Of a stretch of 64,000 bases of DNA, positions 6,695-15,945 are shown piece by piece. A model generated the notes under the pieces. The model worked only from the letters and a program-made list of their open reading frames with translations. It was not told the DNA's origin and made no database searches. Origin of the DNA: Qipengyuania sp. ABI-127-1 (GTDB lineage Bacteria; Pseudomonadota; Alphaproteobacteria; Sphingomonadales; Sphingomonadaceae); NCBI GenBank assembly GCA_022953095.1, contig JALJCR010000001.1, positions 744,001 through 808,000 of the forward strand, given 5' to 3'. The position numbers and the translations under genes were made by a program. How positions within the stretch are numbered: position 1 is the stretch's first letter; every line of letters starts with the position of its first letter.

Positions 6695-8881
6695 GTGCCT
6701 GCACAGCCGATGGATAAAAGAGGGAGCCGCCGCAAGAGCGCGGCGCGCACGAAACGCGCTGGACGGGCGTCCGCCGACAAGCCGCACAGCCGCGTCAGGT
6801 TCTGGGCGCGCCGCGTGGCGATCTGGGGCGGCGCGCTGGCATTGCTGGCCGCCTTGTTCGTCGGCCTCGCCGTGGCCTTCGCGGCACGCTCCATGCCCAG
6901 CTACTATCAGCTCAAAGCGACGCAAACCGCGCAGACCATCGTGGTTCGCGCGCGCGATGGCACGGAAATCGTCGAGCTCGGGCCGAGCTTCGGCAAGTGG
7001 CTTACAGCGGACGAAATTCCGCAGGTCATGAAGGATGCGATGATCTCGGTCGAGGATCGGCGCTATTATTCCCACTTCGGGATCGACTTCTGGCGCACGG
7101 GCGGCGCGATCGTGGAGGGCATTACCGGGTCGCGCTCGCGTGTGGGCGGGACATCGACGATTTCCCAGCAGCTCGCCCGCAATGTCTTTCTCAACACCAA
7201 CCGCACGCTCGATCGCAAGCTGCGCGAGGCGGTTCTGGCCATGGCGCTGGAAGCGAAGTTTTCGAAGGAACAGATCCTCGAGCTCTATCTCAACAAGGTC
7301 TATTTCGGTGGCGGAGCCTATGGCATCGACAGCGCCAGCCGGAAGTTCTTCAGCCATCCCGCCACCGAATTGTCCGTTGCCGAAGCGGCGATCATCGCCG
7401 GCCTGGTCAAGGCGCCCAGCCGCTATTCACCCACTGCCGATATCGATGCCGCAGTCGGCCGTGCGAGCGTGGTGCTGCGTCTGATGAAGGAACAGGGGCG
7501 TATCGCACCCGATGTCACGGTCGATCCCAGTGCCGTCAATCTGAAAGAGGAAGCCGGGCAGAATTCGGTCCGCTACTTCACCGACTGGGTGCTGCCGCAG
7601 CTCGACCTGCTGCTGCCGGAAACGTTCGAGCCGATCGAGGTGTGGACCACGCTCGATGTCGGAATGCAGCGCGCGGCGACCGCAGCGATCCAGTCGAACA
7701 CGCCGGACAGTGCGCAGGGCGCGCTGGTCAGCATGGACCGCGATGGGGCGGTCCTCGCCCTGGTAGGCGGCACCGACTATGTCGAGACCAATTACAACCG
7801 CGCCACAGATGCGATGCGCCAGCCCGGCTCTGCCTGGAAGCTGTTCGTCTATCTAGCGGCGCTCGAGGCGGGATACACGCCGGACGACCGCGTGATCGAT
7901 ACGCCGGTGAGGATCAACGACTGGAGCCCGCGCAATTCCAGCGGGCGCAATGTTGGCGAAATCGACCTGCGCACCGCCTTTGCGTATTCGATCAACACGG
8001 TCGCGGCGCAGCTCGGCAACGAGGTCGGCTTTGGCACGGTCGCCTCGATGGCGCGGCGTTTCGGCATCAGCAGCGAGATCAATACCTATCCGGCGATGGT
8101 CCTGGGCACCAACGAAGTTCGTCTGATCGATATGACGCGGGCCTTCGCGGGCGTTTCGGCCAAGGGCAATTCGGTCGAGCCGTACGGCATCCTCAAGGTC
8201 GAAACGGGCGAGGGGGAATTGCTGTATCAGCACGAACAGGCGCGCAGCACGCAGCTCGTGCCCGATTATGTCGCGGCCGGAATCACCGATCTGTTGCAGA
8301 CCGCCGTTGCCACCGGCACGGGACGCGCGGCGCAGATCGGGCGTCCGGTGGCGGGCAAGACCGGCACGACCAGTTCGAACAAGGACGGCTATTTCGTCGG
8401 CTTTTCGTCGGGCATCACGACCGGCGTGTGGATGGGCCGCGACGACAATAAGCGGGTGGGCGGATTGCAGGGCGGCACCGCGCCGGCGCGCGCCTTTGCC
8501 GCCTATATGCGCTATGCGGTGAAGGATCGCCCGGTCGAGGAATTCGACACCGACCTGCAATTGCCCGAATGGCAGCTCGAGCCCGATGACGAATACATGC
8601 TCGGCGATCCGGAGGATTACTATTTCATCGACGAGCAGGGCAATCTGATCGAACCAGGCACGTCCGACAGCCTGCGCGAAGACCCTTTCGCAGAGGAATT
8701 CGATCGCACGCTCGATCCCGATCGCCAGCGTACTCCGGTCGCCCCCGCTCCGCGCCCGCTCCGGCAACCCTCGCGCGGGGCCGATGGCGCCCCGCAGGCG
8801 GTGGGCGACGATTTTCTCGACGAAGCGACTGGCGCCCGTCCAGAGCAACGTCAACCGCCTGCGCCGCGCCCGACCAACTAA
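6695..8881 (+). CDS. mrcA: class A penicillin-binding protein 1A (glycosyltransferase/transpeptidase)
   Basis: Bifunctional peptidoglycan synthase anchored in the inner membrane. Order: basic cytoplasmic tail, one transmembrane helix (about residues 45-68), GT51 glycosyltransferase with EDRRYYSHFG (catalytic E120), then the penicillin-binding transpeptidase with SAWK (S379), SIN (S432) and KTGTT (K555), and a long acidic/proline-rich C-terminal tail from about residue 625. GTG at 6695 opens the frame; the ATG at 6710 is an alternative start. At 728 residues it is close to the usual PBP1A size. It is monocistronic, followed by a strong terminator shared with the convergent degP. Confidence 0.93.
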   Translation: MPAQPMDKRGSRRKSAARTKRAGRASADKPHSRVRFWARRVAIWGGALALLAALFVGLAVAFAARSMPSYYQLKATQTAQTIVVRARDGTEIVELGPSFGKWLTADEIPQVMKDAMISVEDRRYYSHFGIDFWRTGGAIVEGITGSRSRVGGTSTISQQLARNVFLNTNRTLDRKLREAVLAMALEAKFSKEQILELYLNKVYFGGGAYGIDSASRKFFSHPATELSVAEAAIIAGLVKAPSRYSPTADIDAAVGRASVVLRLMKEQGRIAPDVTVDPSAVNLKEEAGQNSVRYFTDWVLPQLDLLLPETFEPIEVWTTLDVGMQRAATAAIQSNTPDSAQGALVSMDRDGAVLALVGGTDYVETNYNRATDAMRQPGSAWKLFVYLAALEAGYTPDDRVIDTPVRINDWSPRNSSGRNVGEIDLRTAFAYSINTVAAQLGNEVGFGTVASMARRFGISSEINTYPAMVLGTNEVRLIDMTRAFAGVSAKGNSVEPYGILKVETGEGELLYQHEQARSTQLVPDYVAAGITDLLQTAVATGTGRAAQIGRPVAGKTGTTSSNKDGYFVGFSSGITTGVWMGRDDNKRVGGLQGGTAPARAFAAYMRYAVKDRPVEEFDTDLQLPEWQLEPDDEYMLGDPEDYYFIDEQGNLIEPGTSDSLREDPFAEEFDRTLDPDRQRTPVAPAPRPLRQPSRGADGAPQAVGDDFLDEATGARPEQRQPPAPRPTN

Positions 8882-8909
8882 TCTGACCGACTAATCTGGC
8901 GAGCAAGAA

Positions 8910-8946
8910 AAAGGGCGGCCCTTCCGGTGGGGAAGGACCGCCCTTT
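8910..8946. terminator. bidirectional intrinsic terminator between mrcA and degP
   Basis: AAAGGGCGG (8910-8918) pairs perfectly with CCGCCCTTT (8938-8946), and an inner CCTTCC/GGAAGG stem continues the hairpin. A-rich sequence precedes and TTT follows, so it can end both convergent transcripts. Confidence 0.85.
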
Positions 8947-8963
8947 ACTGTCAGCGTGCCGCG

Positions 8964-10535
8964 CTAGCGCAGTCTGACCGCGATATACTGTGCCGGACCG
9001 CCACGGCGTTGAGCGCGAAGCAAAACCGCTTCACGCTTGTCACGCTGTGCCTCGCGGATGGTGTTCTCCAGATCCTCGAGACTTGCCACCGGACGATAAT
9101 TGGCCGTGAGAATGATGTCGCCCCGGCGCAGACCCTTGCGCGCGGCGTCCGAATTCTGGTCCACGCCTGCCACGACCAGGCCCCTTGTATCGGCGCTGAC
9201 ACCGAGCTGGCGCGCGATCTGCGGGGTAAGCGGGAGCGCTTGCAGGCCGAGCTTCTCCTCGATCACTGCATTGTCGCCCGGCTCCATCGTCTCCTCTTCC
9301 TCGGCATCGGGATTGAAGAGCTGCTGCTGGCGCAGTTCCTCTTCGCTCGGCCGCTTGCCGACGGTCACATTGACGCGGCGGGTTTCACCGTCGCGGATCA
9401 GTTCGACCGGAATCTTGGTGCCGGGACGGATATTGGCGACCAGGAAAGAGAGCGTCTGGTCGGGCGTCACATCCTGACCGTTGACCTTGGTCACGATGTC
9501 GCCAGGGCGGATACCGGCCTCTTCGGCAGGCTCTCCGGGCTGGACCGACTGGATGAACTCGCCCCGGTTTCGCGCGATGCCGAGCGAATCGGCAACATCG
9601 TCGGTCACCGGCTGGATTTGCACACCGAGATACCCTCGCTCGATTTCGACCCCGTCGCGCAACTGGCTGACGATCGGCGCGGCGATTTCAGCGGGGATGG
9701 CGAAGCCAATGCCCACGCTGCCGCCCGAAGGCGAGAAGATCGCGTTGTTGATGCCGATGACATTGCCCTGCATGTCGAACAGTGGACCACCCGAATTGCC
9801 GCGATTGATGGCGGCATCGGTCTGAATGTAGCGGTCATAGGCGCCGCCCTGGCCGGTGTTGCGATAGACTGCGGAAACGATGCCCGAAGTCACCGTGCCG
9901 CCGAGGCCGAAGGGATTGCCGATGGCCACCACCCAATCGCCCGGGCGCGCCTGCGCACTGTCGCCGAATTCGACGAAGGGGAAGGCGTCGCGGCGGCTGA
10001 TCTTGAGCACGGCAAGGTCGCTCTGCGCGTCGGTGCCGACCAATTCGGCCTCGTATTCGGTGCCATCGGGCATGGTCACGGTGATTTCTTCCACCGTGCC
10101 GCGTCCGCTGGGGCTGACGACATGGTTGTTGGTCACGACATAACCGTCTGCCGAGATGATGAATCCCGAACCGAGCGACTGGCCTTCGCGGAATTGCGGT
10201 TCCTGCTGCTGACCACGGCGGCGGTTGAACAGGCCTTCGAACGGCGTGCCCGCGAAGGGGTTGCCGTTACCGGTCGCCACTTCGATCCGCTGGCGGGTCG
10301 AAATGTTGACCACCGCCGGTTGGAGCTGCGCCGTCAGATCGGCGAAACTCTCGGGAGCACCGGCACGCGGCACGACCCGGGCCATGTGGCTGTCGTCGTT
10401 CTGGGCGACCTGGGCGCCCGCCGGATAGCCGGTCGCGAGCGAGATTGCGGCGCCGCCCACCAGCAGCGCACTCGTCACGGAATATGCATATCGCACTGGC
10501 TTCACGTCCTTTTCGTCCTCTTCCTTAGCTTGCAT
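8964..10535 (-). CDS. degP: periplasmic serine protease/chaperone of the DegP/HtrA family
   Basis: Degrades or refolds damaged envelope proteins. The 523-residue protein has a membrane or signal segment at about residues 16-42, a trypsin-like domain with catalytic triad H138 (TNNHVV), D173 (SDLAVL) and S248 (GNSGGP), and two PDZ domains (about 285-385 and 430-520). The extra loop GQQQEPQFREGQ before the protease core resembles the DegP LA-loop. It follows hflK-hflC on the same strand after a 111-base gap holding a hairpin, so it may be co-transcribed with them. This is a common proteobacterial order for membrane quality control. Confidence 0.95.
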   Translation of the reverse strand: MQAKEEDEKDVKPVRYAYSVTSALLVGGAAISLATGYPAGAQVAQNDDSHMARVVPRAGAPESFADLTAQLQPAVVNISTRQRIEVATGNGNPFAGTPFEGLFNRRRGQQQEPQFREGQSLGSGFIISADGYVVTNNHVVSPSGRGTVEEITVTMPDGTEYEAELVGTDAQSDLAVLKISRRDAFPFVEFGDSAQARPGDWVVAIGNPFGLGGTVTSGIVSAVYRNTGQGGAYDRYIQTDAAINRGNSGGPLFDMQGNVIGINNAIFSPSGGSVGIGFAIPAEIAAPIVSQLRDGVEIERGYLGVQIQPVTDDVADSLGIARNRGEFIQSVQPGEPAEEAGIRPGDIVTKVNGQDVTPDQTLSFLVANIRPGTKIPVELIRDGETRRVNVTVGKRPSEEELRQQQLFNPDAEEEETMEPGDNAVIEEKLGLQALPLTPQIARQLGVSADTRGLVVAGVDQNSDAARKGLRRGDIILTANYRPVASLEDLENTIREAQRDKREAVLLRAQRRGGPAQYIAVRLR

Positions 10536-10580
10536 GGTTTGCAGTCAGCTATTGTTACCGATCTGCTTGCCCTGCGTTTC

Positions 10581-10603
10581 GGCGGGCGACTGTCGCGCCC
10601 GCC
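10581..10603 (-). terminator. hairpin between hflC and degP
   Basis: GGCGGGCG (10581-10588) and CGCCCGCC (10596-10603) form a perfect eight-base stem with a seven-base loop. There is no T-tract, so termination may be partial or the structure may shield transcript ends between the two genes. Confidence 0.4.
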
Positions 10604-10646
10604 GCTGAACGCCGTTTGAACGACGTCCAAACCACTCGACGAACGA

Positions 10647-11480
10647 TCAACGCCGCCCGCGGAACTGTCGCAGATATTCATTGTCCGGCGACAGGATGAT
10701 GCTGCTTTCCGATGGGTTTTCGCCATTGGAAAAAGTGGCGTCGTAGCTCTGCATGGCGCGGTAGAAATCATAGAATTCGGCATCCTTGCCGAACGCGTCG
10801 GCATAGATACGCGCCGCTTCGGCGTCAGCTTCGGCGCGAATGATACGCGCATCGCGGCTGCCGCCTGCACGGATCGTGCGCGCCTCGCGCTCGCGATCCG
10901 ATTCCATCCGTCGGAAGGCCGATTGCAGCGGGGCTTCGGGCAAATCGGTGCGCATGATCTTCACGTCGACCACCTCGGCGCCATATTGGCGTGCCTGCCG
11001 ATCTAGATTGGCGCGGACATTGGCCAGCGCGCTGCCCCTTTCGGCGGTCAGCATCGACTGGAAGGTCCGGCGGCCAAGTTCCTGACGCAATACCGAGTTG
11101 AGGATCGGCTCGAGCGCGTTGCGCACGCCTTCGGTGGTGCCTGCGCGTTCGACCATGCGAACCGGGTCGGTAATGCGGAACCGCGCATAGGCATTGACCA
11201 GCAGGCGCTGCTGGTCGGCCGAAAGCACTTCCTCGTCGTTCATCTCGAGATCGAGCAGGCGCTTCTCGATCCGGCGGACCGAATCGATGAAGGGAATGCG
11301 CAGGTAGAGGCCGGCATCCGTTTCGCCGCCGGGCGTGTTGACCACGCCGACTGGCTCACCCGTCCGGATTATGACGGCCTGTTCCTCTTCGGGGACGACA
11401 TAGGCGCTCATCATGAAGGCGACCAGCAATACGCCCAGCGCGATCACGGCGGTGCGATGGTTTTGCAAGAAATTGGTCAT
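10647..11480 (-). CDS. hflC: HflC, SPFH-domain modulator of FtsH protease
   Basis: Membrane-anchored partner of HflK; the HflKC complex surrounds FtsH and modulates its proteolysis. The 277-residue protein has one N-terminal transmembrane helix (about residues 9-30), an SPFH/band-7 domain beginning VVPEEEQAVIIRTGEPVG, and an alanine/arginine-rich coiled coil (about 190-240) typical of the family. The start codon lies two bases from the hflK stop, showing an operon. Family length and order are standard; nothing is missing. Confidence 0.96.
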   Translation of the reverse strand: MTNFLQNHRTAVIALGVLLVAFMMSAYVVPEEEQAVIIRTGEPVGVVNTPGGETDAGLYLRIPFIDSVRRIEKRLLDLEMNDEEVLSADQQRLLVNAYARFRITDPVRMVERAGTTEGVRNALEPILNSVLRQELGRRTFQSMLTAERGSALANVRANLDRQARQYGAEVVDVKIMRTDLPEAPLQSAFRRMESDREREARTIRAGGSRDARIIRAEADAEAARIYADAFGKDAEFYDFYRAMQSYDATFSNGENPSESSIILSPDNEYLRQFRGRR

Positions 11481-11481
11481 G

Positions 11482-12588
11482 TTACTGCCCTTCCGGTGCC
11501 GTCACGGTGGTCGTGGGTTGCTGCGCCCGGCGTCGAATTTCCGGCAAGGGGAGATAGGGGGTCACATTGCCGGTTTCGACGATGGTCTTGTCGGTCTGGC
11601 TCAGTACACGCTCCATGGTCTCGTAATAGAGGCGCTGGCGCGTGACCTGCGGCGCGAGGCGGTACTGTTCGTACACCTTGTCGAAGGCTTCGGCCTCACC
11701 TTCGGCCTGGGCGAGCACTTGCTGCGCATAGCCGCGCGCCTGGTTGCGCGCCGCATCGGCGTTTTGCTCTGCCACCTGCACGTCACGGAAGGCGTCGACC
11801 ACCTGAGCGGGCGGGTCGGCCTTCTCGATTTCGACACCCAGTACGCGAATGCCCGCGCCATAGCTGTCGAGCGTCGCCTGCATGCGTTCGCGCACGTCCT
11901 GTTCGATCGCCGCACGGCCCTGGCCGGAGAAAGTCTCGTCGAGCTCGGTCTCGGCCACCGAAGCGCGCATCGCTGCCTCGGCTGCCTCGTTCACGGTCTC
12001 GACCGGATCGACCACGCGGAATTTGAAGCCCTCGAGGTCCTTGATGTTCCACCGCACGATATAGGACAGGTCGACCAGGTTCTGGTCGCCGGTCAGAATC
12101 AGTTTGGCCTGATTGTTATTGCCGGGGATCCTGACCGACCGGACACCTTCGACGTCCTCGATATCGACTGTCTCGATGGGGAACGGGGCAGTGAAGTTGA
12201 GCCCCGGTTCGAGCGGGCGCGTGTAGTTGCCGAGCGTTTTCACGACCCCCTGCTGTTGCGGGCCGACCAGGTGGACGCTGGTCGCCAGCACACCGATGCC
12301 GATCACGGCGATGACCGCGATCGGGAACCAGCTCTTGCCGCCGGGGCGCTGGGGGAAGCGGAAATTCGGGCCGCCGGGGCCTCCGCCACCGCTGCGGCGC
12401 GGCCCTTCGGGTCCGCGGCTCTTGAAGATATCCTCGATATTCGGCGCCCGGCGACCGTCATTGCCGCCCGGGGGCAGCCAGGGATTGCGCGGCCCCTTCG
12501 GCTTGTCGCCATCCTGTGCACCCGTCGGCTTGTCGCCATCGCCACCCTTGCCGGAATCGCCGCCCCAAGGGTTTTTCTTACCTGTCAT
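11482..12588 (-). CDS. hflK: HflK, SPFH-domain modulator of FtsH protease
   Basis: Partner of HflC in the membrane complex around FtsH. From ATG 12588 the protein has 368 residues: a glycine/proline-rich cytoplasmic tail beginning MTGKKNPWGG (about 1-85), one transmembrane helix (about 86-106), the SPFH domain starting GPQQQGVVKTLGNY, and a coiled-coil region. The reading frame stays open to 13017, but that extension overlaps mrp on the opposite strand and has no family similarity, so I reject it. It is first in the operon hflK-hflC, probably with degP, and divergent from mrp with 118 bases between start codons. Confidence 0.95.
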   Translation of the reverse strand: MTGKKNPWGGDSGKGGDGDKPTGAQDGDKPKGPRNPWLPPGGNDGRRAPNIEDIFKSRGPEGPRRSGGGGPGGPNFRFPQRPGGKSWFPIAVIAVIGIGVLATSVHLVGPQQQGVVKTLGNYTRPLEPGLNFTAPFPIETVDIEDVEGVRSVRIPGNNNQAKLILTGDQNLVDLSYIVRWNIKDLEGFKFRVVDPVETVNEAAEAAMRASVAETELDETFSGQGRAAIEQDVRERMQATLDSYGAGIRVLGVEIEKADPPAQVVDAFRDVQVAEQNADAARNQARGYAQQVLAQAEGEAEAFDKVYEQYRLAPQVTRQRLYYETMERVLSQTDKTIVETGNVTPYLPLPEIRRRAQQPTTTVTAPEGQ

Positions 12589-12706
12589 CGCGAGGGAAAT
12601 CCTCTGTCCGAACCCGTCCAAAACTCTCATGGTGCTTGTTATAGGTGTGCTTCGCGGGAAAAACAGGGGTTGCAGCGCGCTTTTCGATGCTACAGCAGCC
12701 GCCCTC

Positions 12707-13669
12707 ATGAGTTCGATCGATCCAAAAACGCTACTGCCCCCCAGCCTTGCCGCGCGCGTGAGCGCGCTCACCATCAAGAACGGGAGGGCGATAGCCGTCG
12801 TGGATGCCGCCGGGTTGGGCACCAAGGATCGCGGCGATATCGAGCGCGCGATTTCCGATACGCTCGGCCAGCGCGAGGATGTTTCCGAAACCCGCGTGGT
12901 CTTGACCGCCGAGCGCAAGCTGCGCCGCCTGATCGCTGTTGGCAGCGGCAAGGGCGGGGTCGGCAAATCGACGCTGACCGCCAACCTCGCAGTGGCGCTG
13001 GCCAAATTGGGGCACAAGGTCGGGCTCGTCGATGCCGATGTCTACGGCCCATCGCAGCCGGTCATCTTTGGCAATCAAGGGCAGAAGCCGGTCGCGCGCG
13101 ACGAGAAACTCGTTCCGGTCGATAGCGATATCGGTATCCCCGTTCTGTCGATGGGCCATTTGGTCGAACCGGGCCGCGCGCTTGCCTGGCGCGGACCGAT
13201 GGCGGGCAATGCCCTGTCGCAACTGATCGATGCGCATTGGGACGATGTCGATACATTGCTTGTGGATCTGCCGCCGGGCACGGGGGATGTGCAGTTGACG
13301 ATGCTCCAACGGTTCAAGCCCGTGGGCGCGGTGCTGGTCTCTACACCGCAGGACCTTGCCTTGATCGATGCCGCGCGGGCGGGCCAATTGTTCGACCAGG
13401 CGGGTGTGCCGATCATCGGCCTGGTCGAAAACATGGCGGGATATGCCTGCCCGCATTGCGGCGAAGTGTCCGATCCCTTTGGCAAGGGCGGGGTCGAGAC
13501 GGCGGCACAGCGGCTCGACCTCCCTTTCCTGGGGCGCATCCCGCTCGATCTCGCCATTCGGGAGGGGAGCGACAAAGGCGTGCTTCCGGCCGCAGGTGAT
13601 GATGTGCTGGCCCAGCCCTTCGATGACATCGCCGCCAAGATCCACGCATGGATTGGCGCGCAAAGCTAG
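12707..13669 (+). CDS. mrp: Mrp/ApbC-type iron-sulfur cluster carrier ATPase
   Basis: P-loop ATPase that binds a [4Fe-4S] cluster and hands it to apoproteins. The 320-residue product has a short N-terminal MIP18-like domain (about 1-70), the deviant Walker A GSGKGGVGKST (79-89), the segment DLPPGTGDVQLTM, and the bridging-cluster CxxC in YACPHCGE. ATG 12707 is chosen because the long upstream frame overlaps hflK antisense and lacks family features. The following molybdenum-hydroxylase-like gene starts 22 bases before the mrp stop, so the two are translationally coupled. Several downstream products are metal or heme enzymes. Confidence 0.95.
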   Translation: MSSIDPKTLLPPSLAARVSALTIKNGRAIAVVDAAGLGTKDRGDIERAISDTLGQREDVSETRVVLTAERKLRRLIAVGSGKGGVGKSTLTANLAVALAKLGHKVGLVDADVYGPSQPVIFGNQGQKPVARDEKLVPVDSDIGIPVLSMGHLVEPGRALAWRGPMAGNALSQLIDAHWDDVDTLLVDLPPGTGDVQLTMLQRFKPVGAVLVSTPQDLALIDAARAGQLFDQAGVPIIGLVENMAGYACPHCGEVSDPFGKGGVETAAQRLDLPFLGRIPLDLAIREGSDKGVLPAAGDDVLAQPFDDIAAKIHAWIGAQS

Positions 13670-15945
13670 ACGAACTTCCGGTCACGCGGCGCCAGTTGAT
13701 CGCGGGCGCGGCAGTGGGCGGCGGGCTGGCGGTCGCCTGGTGGCTGTGGCCGCGCCACTATTCCAGCCCGCTCGCTCCCCGCCCCGACGAACGCGATTTC
13801 GGTGGCTGGATGACGATCGGCAGCGATGGTGTGGTGACCGTGGCTGTGCCGCAGCTCGAAATGGGCCAGGGGGTTGCCACGCTGCTCGCGCAGGTCGTGG
13901 CGGTCGAACTGGGGGCCGACTGGCGCCAGATAGCGGTGGAACCGGTTCCGCCATCGGGCCTTTACGCCAATGTCCCGCTCGCGGCGAAATGGGCTCCGTT
14001 GTGGTCCAATCTACCCAGCCTGGCGGGTGATGCTGACAGCCTTCTGGCAGAAAATTTCGCGCGCGCAAACGCCTTCGCGGCGACGGCACGGGGCTGCTCG
14101 CTTATCGCCTATGAACAGCCCATGCGCGAGGCGGCGGCGAGTGCGCGCGCCATGCTGGCCATGGCGGCGGCGGCACGCTGGGAGGTCGATTGGGAGGAAT
14201 GCGAGGTCCAAAGCGGGCTGGTGCGGCATGGCGAGCGACAGCTCGATTTCGGCGTGCTCGTGGCCGAGGCTGCCGAATTCGACCCGCCCGACCCTGCGCC
14301 CTTGCGAGTTCAGCCTGCGAGCGAGGATACCTCTCCGGCAGAGGCTGAGCTCGATCCCGATTTCCCGCGCCTCGACCTGCCCGCCAAGGTCGATGGCAGT
14401 TTCCTTTTCGCGGGCGACATTCGCCTGCCGGGGCTCGTCTATGCCTCCATCCGGCACGGCCCGCTGGGCAAGCCGGACCTGTCCGCGTTCGAGGCGGGAG
14501 CTGTCGAGGGTCTCAGGGGCCTGGTCGGCGTGGTCAAGTCGAAACGCTACCTCGCCGCAGTGGCGGAAAGCTGGTGGATCGCCGAACAGGCGCTGAAGAA
14601 AATGCGCCCTGTGTTTGCCGGGCCACCTGCCGTCGAGAGCGCCGCTGCGCTGGAGGCGCTGGAGGCCGCGCATGACGAGGTCGATCCCAGGCGCATACGG
14701 GAAGTCGGCAGCCCCGACGATCTTCTCGTTCGGCCCGATTATTCGCAAAGCTATTCGGTGGCACCGGCCGTCCACGCGACGATAGAGACCGCAAGCGCGA
14801 CCGCGCGGTTCGATGGCGATACGCTGGAATTATGGATCGCGGCGCAGGCGCCCGAGCTCACGCGCCGGGCGGCCGCCAAGGCGATCGGCATTTCGCGGCA
14901 GGATGTGGTCCTCTATCCCACAGCCGCCGGGGGAAGCTTCGATGCACGGCTCGAACGCCGCCATGCGATCGAGGTGGCGCAGATCGCGAAGCAGATCGGT
15001 CGCCCCGTCAATCTGACCTGGCCGCGTGTGCAGGAATTGCAGTCGGTGCCCGTACGCACGCCGGTAAGCGCGCGCCTCGAAGCTGCATTCCTCCCCGCAT
15101 CCGGCGGACGGATTGCGGCGTGGCGCTCGCGTCTGGCGATGCCTGCGACCGTCCGTGAATTCGGGCGGCGGCTGTTCGACAACAAGACCCCGCAGGCGGC
15201 CATGGAGCACGCGGCGGGGGAAACCGATGCGCTCGCCTGCGAAGGCGCCGTGCCGCCCTACAGAATAGACCATGTGGCAGTCGATCACCTGCCCGTAACC
15301 CTGCCATTTCCGACCGGGCAGATGCGCGGGAATGCGCAGGCCTACAACGCCTTCTTCTCAGAGAGTTTCGTCGATGAGCTGGCCGAACGCGCGGGCCGCG
15401 ATCCCTTCCTCTACCGCATGGAAATGCTGTCCGGCTTGCCGCGCATGGCCGACACGCTGCGCCGTGCGACCCGGCTTGCCGGATGGGATGGTGGACGCCG
15501 GGGCACGGGGCAGGGGTTGGCGCTGGCCCGCTTCGGATCGCCGGAAAGCGGCGGCTGCATCGCCTGCGTTGCGCAGGCGGCGCTCGGCCAAGGCGGGGTG
15601 CGCGTCAGACGTTTGCATGCCGCAGTCGATATCGGGCGCGTGGTGAATCATGACATCGCCCGGCAACAGATCGAAGGCGGGCTGATTTTCGGGCTCTCCC
15701 TCGCAACCGGGTCCAGCGTGGCTTATGAAGACGGCAAGCCCGTGCCCGGTCGCCTCGCCGGACTGGCCCTGCCGACGCTAGCCAACACGCCCGAAATCGT
15801 TGTGGAATTGCTGGCCAGCGATGCGCCGCCCTTCGATCCAGGCGAACTCGGCGTGGCCGTCGCGCCCCCTGCGATTGCGAATGCCCTTTACTCCGCGACC
15901 GGAGTGCGCTTTCGCCGCCTGCCATTGCTATCGGAGGGCCTATGA
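13648..15945 (+). CDS. molybdopterin-binding aldehyde/isoquinoline oxidoreductase large subunit (IorB-like), orphan
   Basis: Large subunit of the xanthine oxidase family, closest in layout to the isoquinoline 1-oxidoreductase beta subunit: 765 residues with an N-terminal twin-arginine-like signal (RRQLIAGAAVGGG, about 14-26) instead of the bare cytosolic form. Family marks include PQLEMGQGV near 70-78 and the C-terminal GELGVAVAPPAIANAL, which carries the conserved active-site glutamate. The [2Fe-2S] small subunit that normally sits beside it is absent. The gene is wedged between mrp and hemH with 22- and 4-base overlaps. The substrate is unknown. The family is convincing; the reaction is not assigned. 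Confidence 0.8.
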   Translation: MDWRAKLDELPVTRRQLIAGAAVGGGLAVAWWLWPRHYSSPLAPRPDERDFGGWMTIGSDGVVTVAVPQLEMGQGVATLLAQVVAVELGADWRQIAVEPVPPSGLYANVPLAAKWAPLWSNLPSLAGDADSLLAENFARANAFAATARGCSLIAYEQPMREAAASARAMLAMAAAARWEVDWEECEVQSGLVRHGERQLDFGVLVAEAAEFDPPDPAPLRVQPASEDTSPAEAELDPDFPRLDLPAKVDGSFLFAGDIRLPGLVYASIRHGPLGKPDLSAFEAGAVEGLRGLVGVVKSKRYLAAVAESWWIAEQALKKMRPVFAGPPAVESAAALEALEAAHDEVDPRRIREVGSPDDLLVRPDYSQSYSVAPAVHATIETASATARFDGDTLELWIAAQAPELTRRAAAKAIGISRQDVVLYPTAAGGSFDARLERRHAIEVAQIAKQIGRPVNLTWPRVQELQSVPVRTPVSARLEAAFLPASGGRIAAWRSRLAMPATVREFGRRLFDNKTPQAAMEHAAGETDALACEGAVPPYRIDHVAVDHLPVTLPFPTGQMRGNAQAYNAFFSESFVDELAERAGRDPFLYRMEMLSGLPRMADTLRRATRLAGWDGGRRGTGQGLALARFGSPESGGCIACVAQAALGQGGVRVRRLHAAVDIGRVVNHDIARQQIEGGLIFGLSLATGSSVAYEDGKPVPGRLAGLALPTLANTPEIVVELLASDAPPFDPGELGVAVAPPAIANALYSATGVRFRRLPLLSEGL

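Noticed and set aside
12589-13017. N-terminal extension of hflK by 143 residues
   Set aside because: It lies antisense to mrp, has no HflK similarity, and a good family start exists at 12588.
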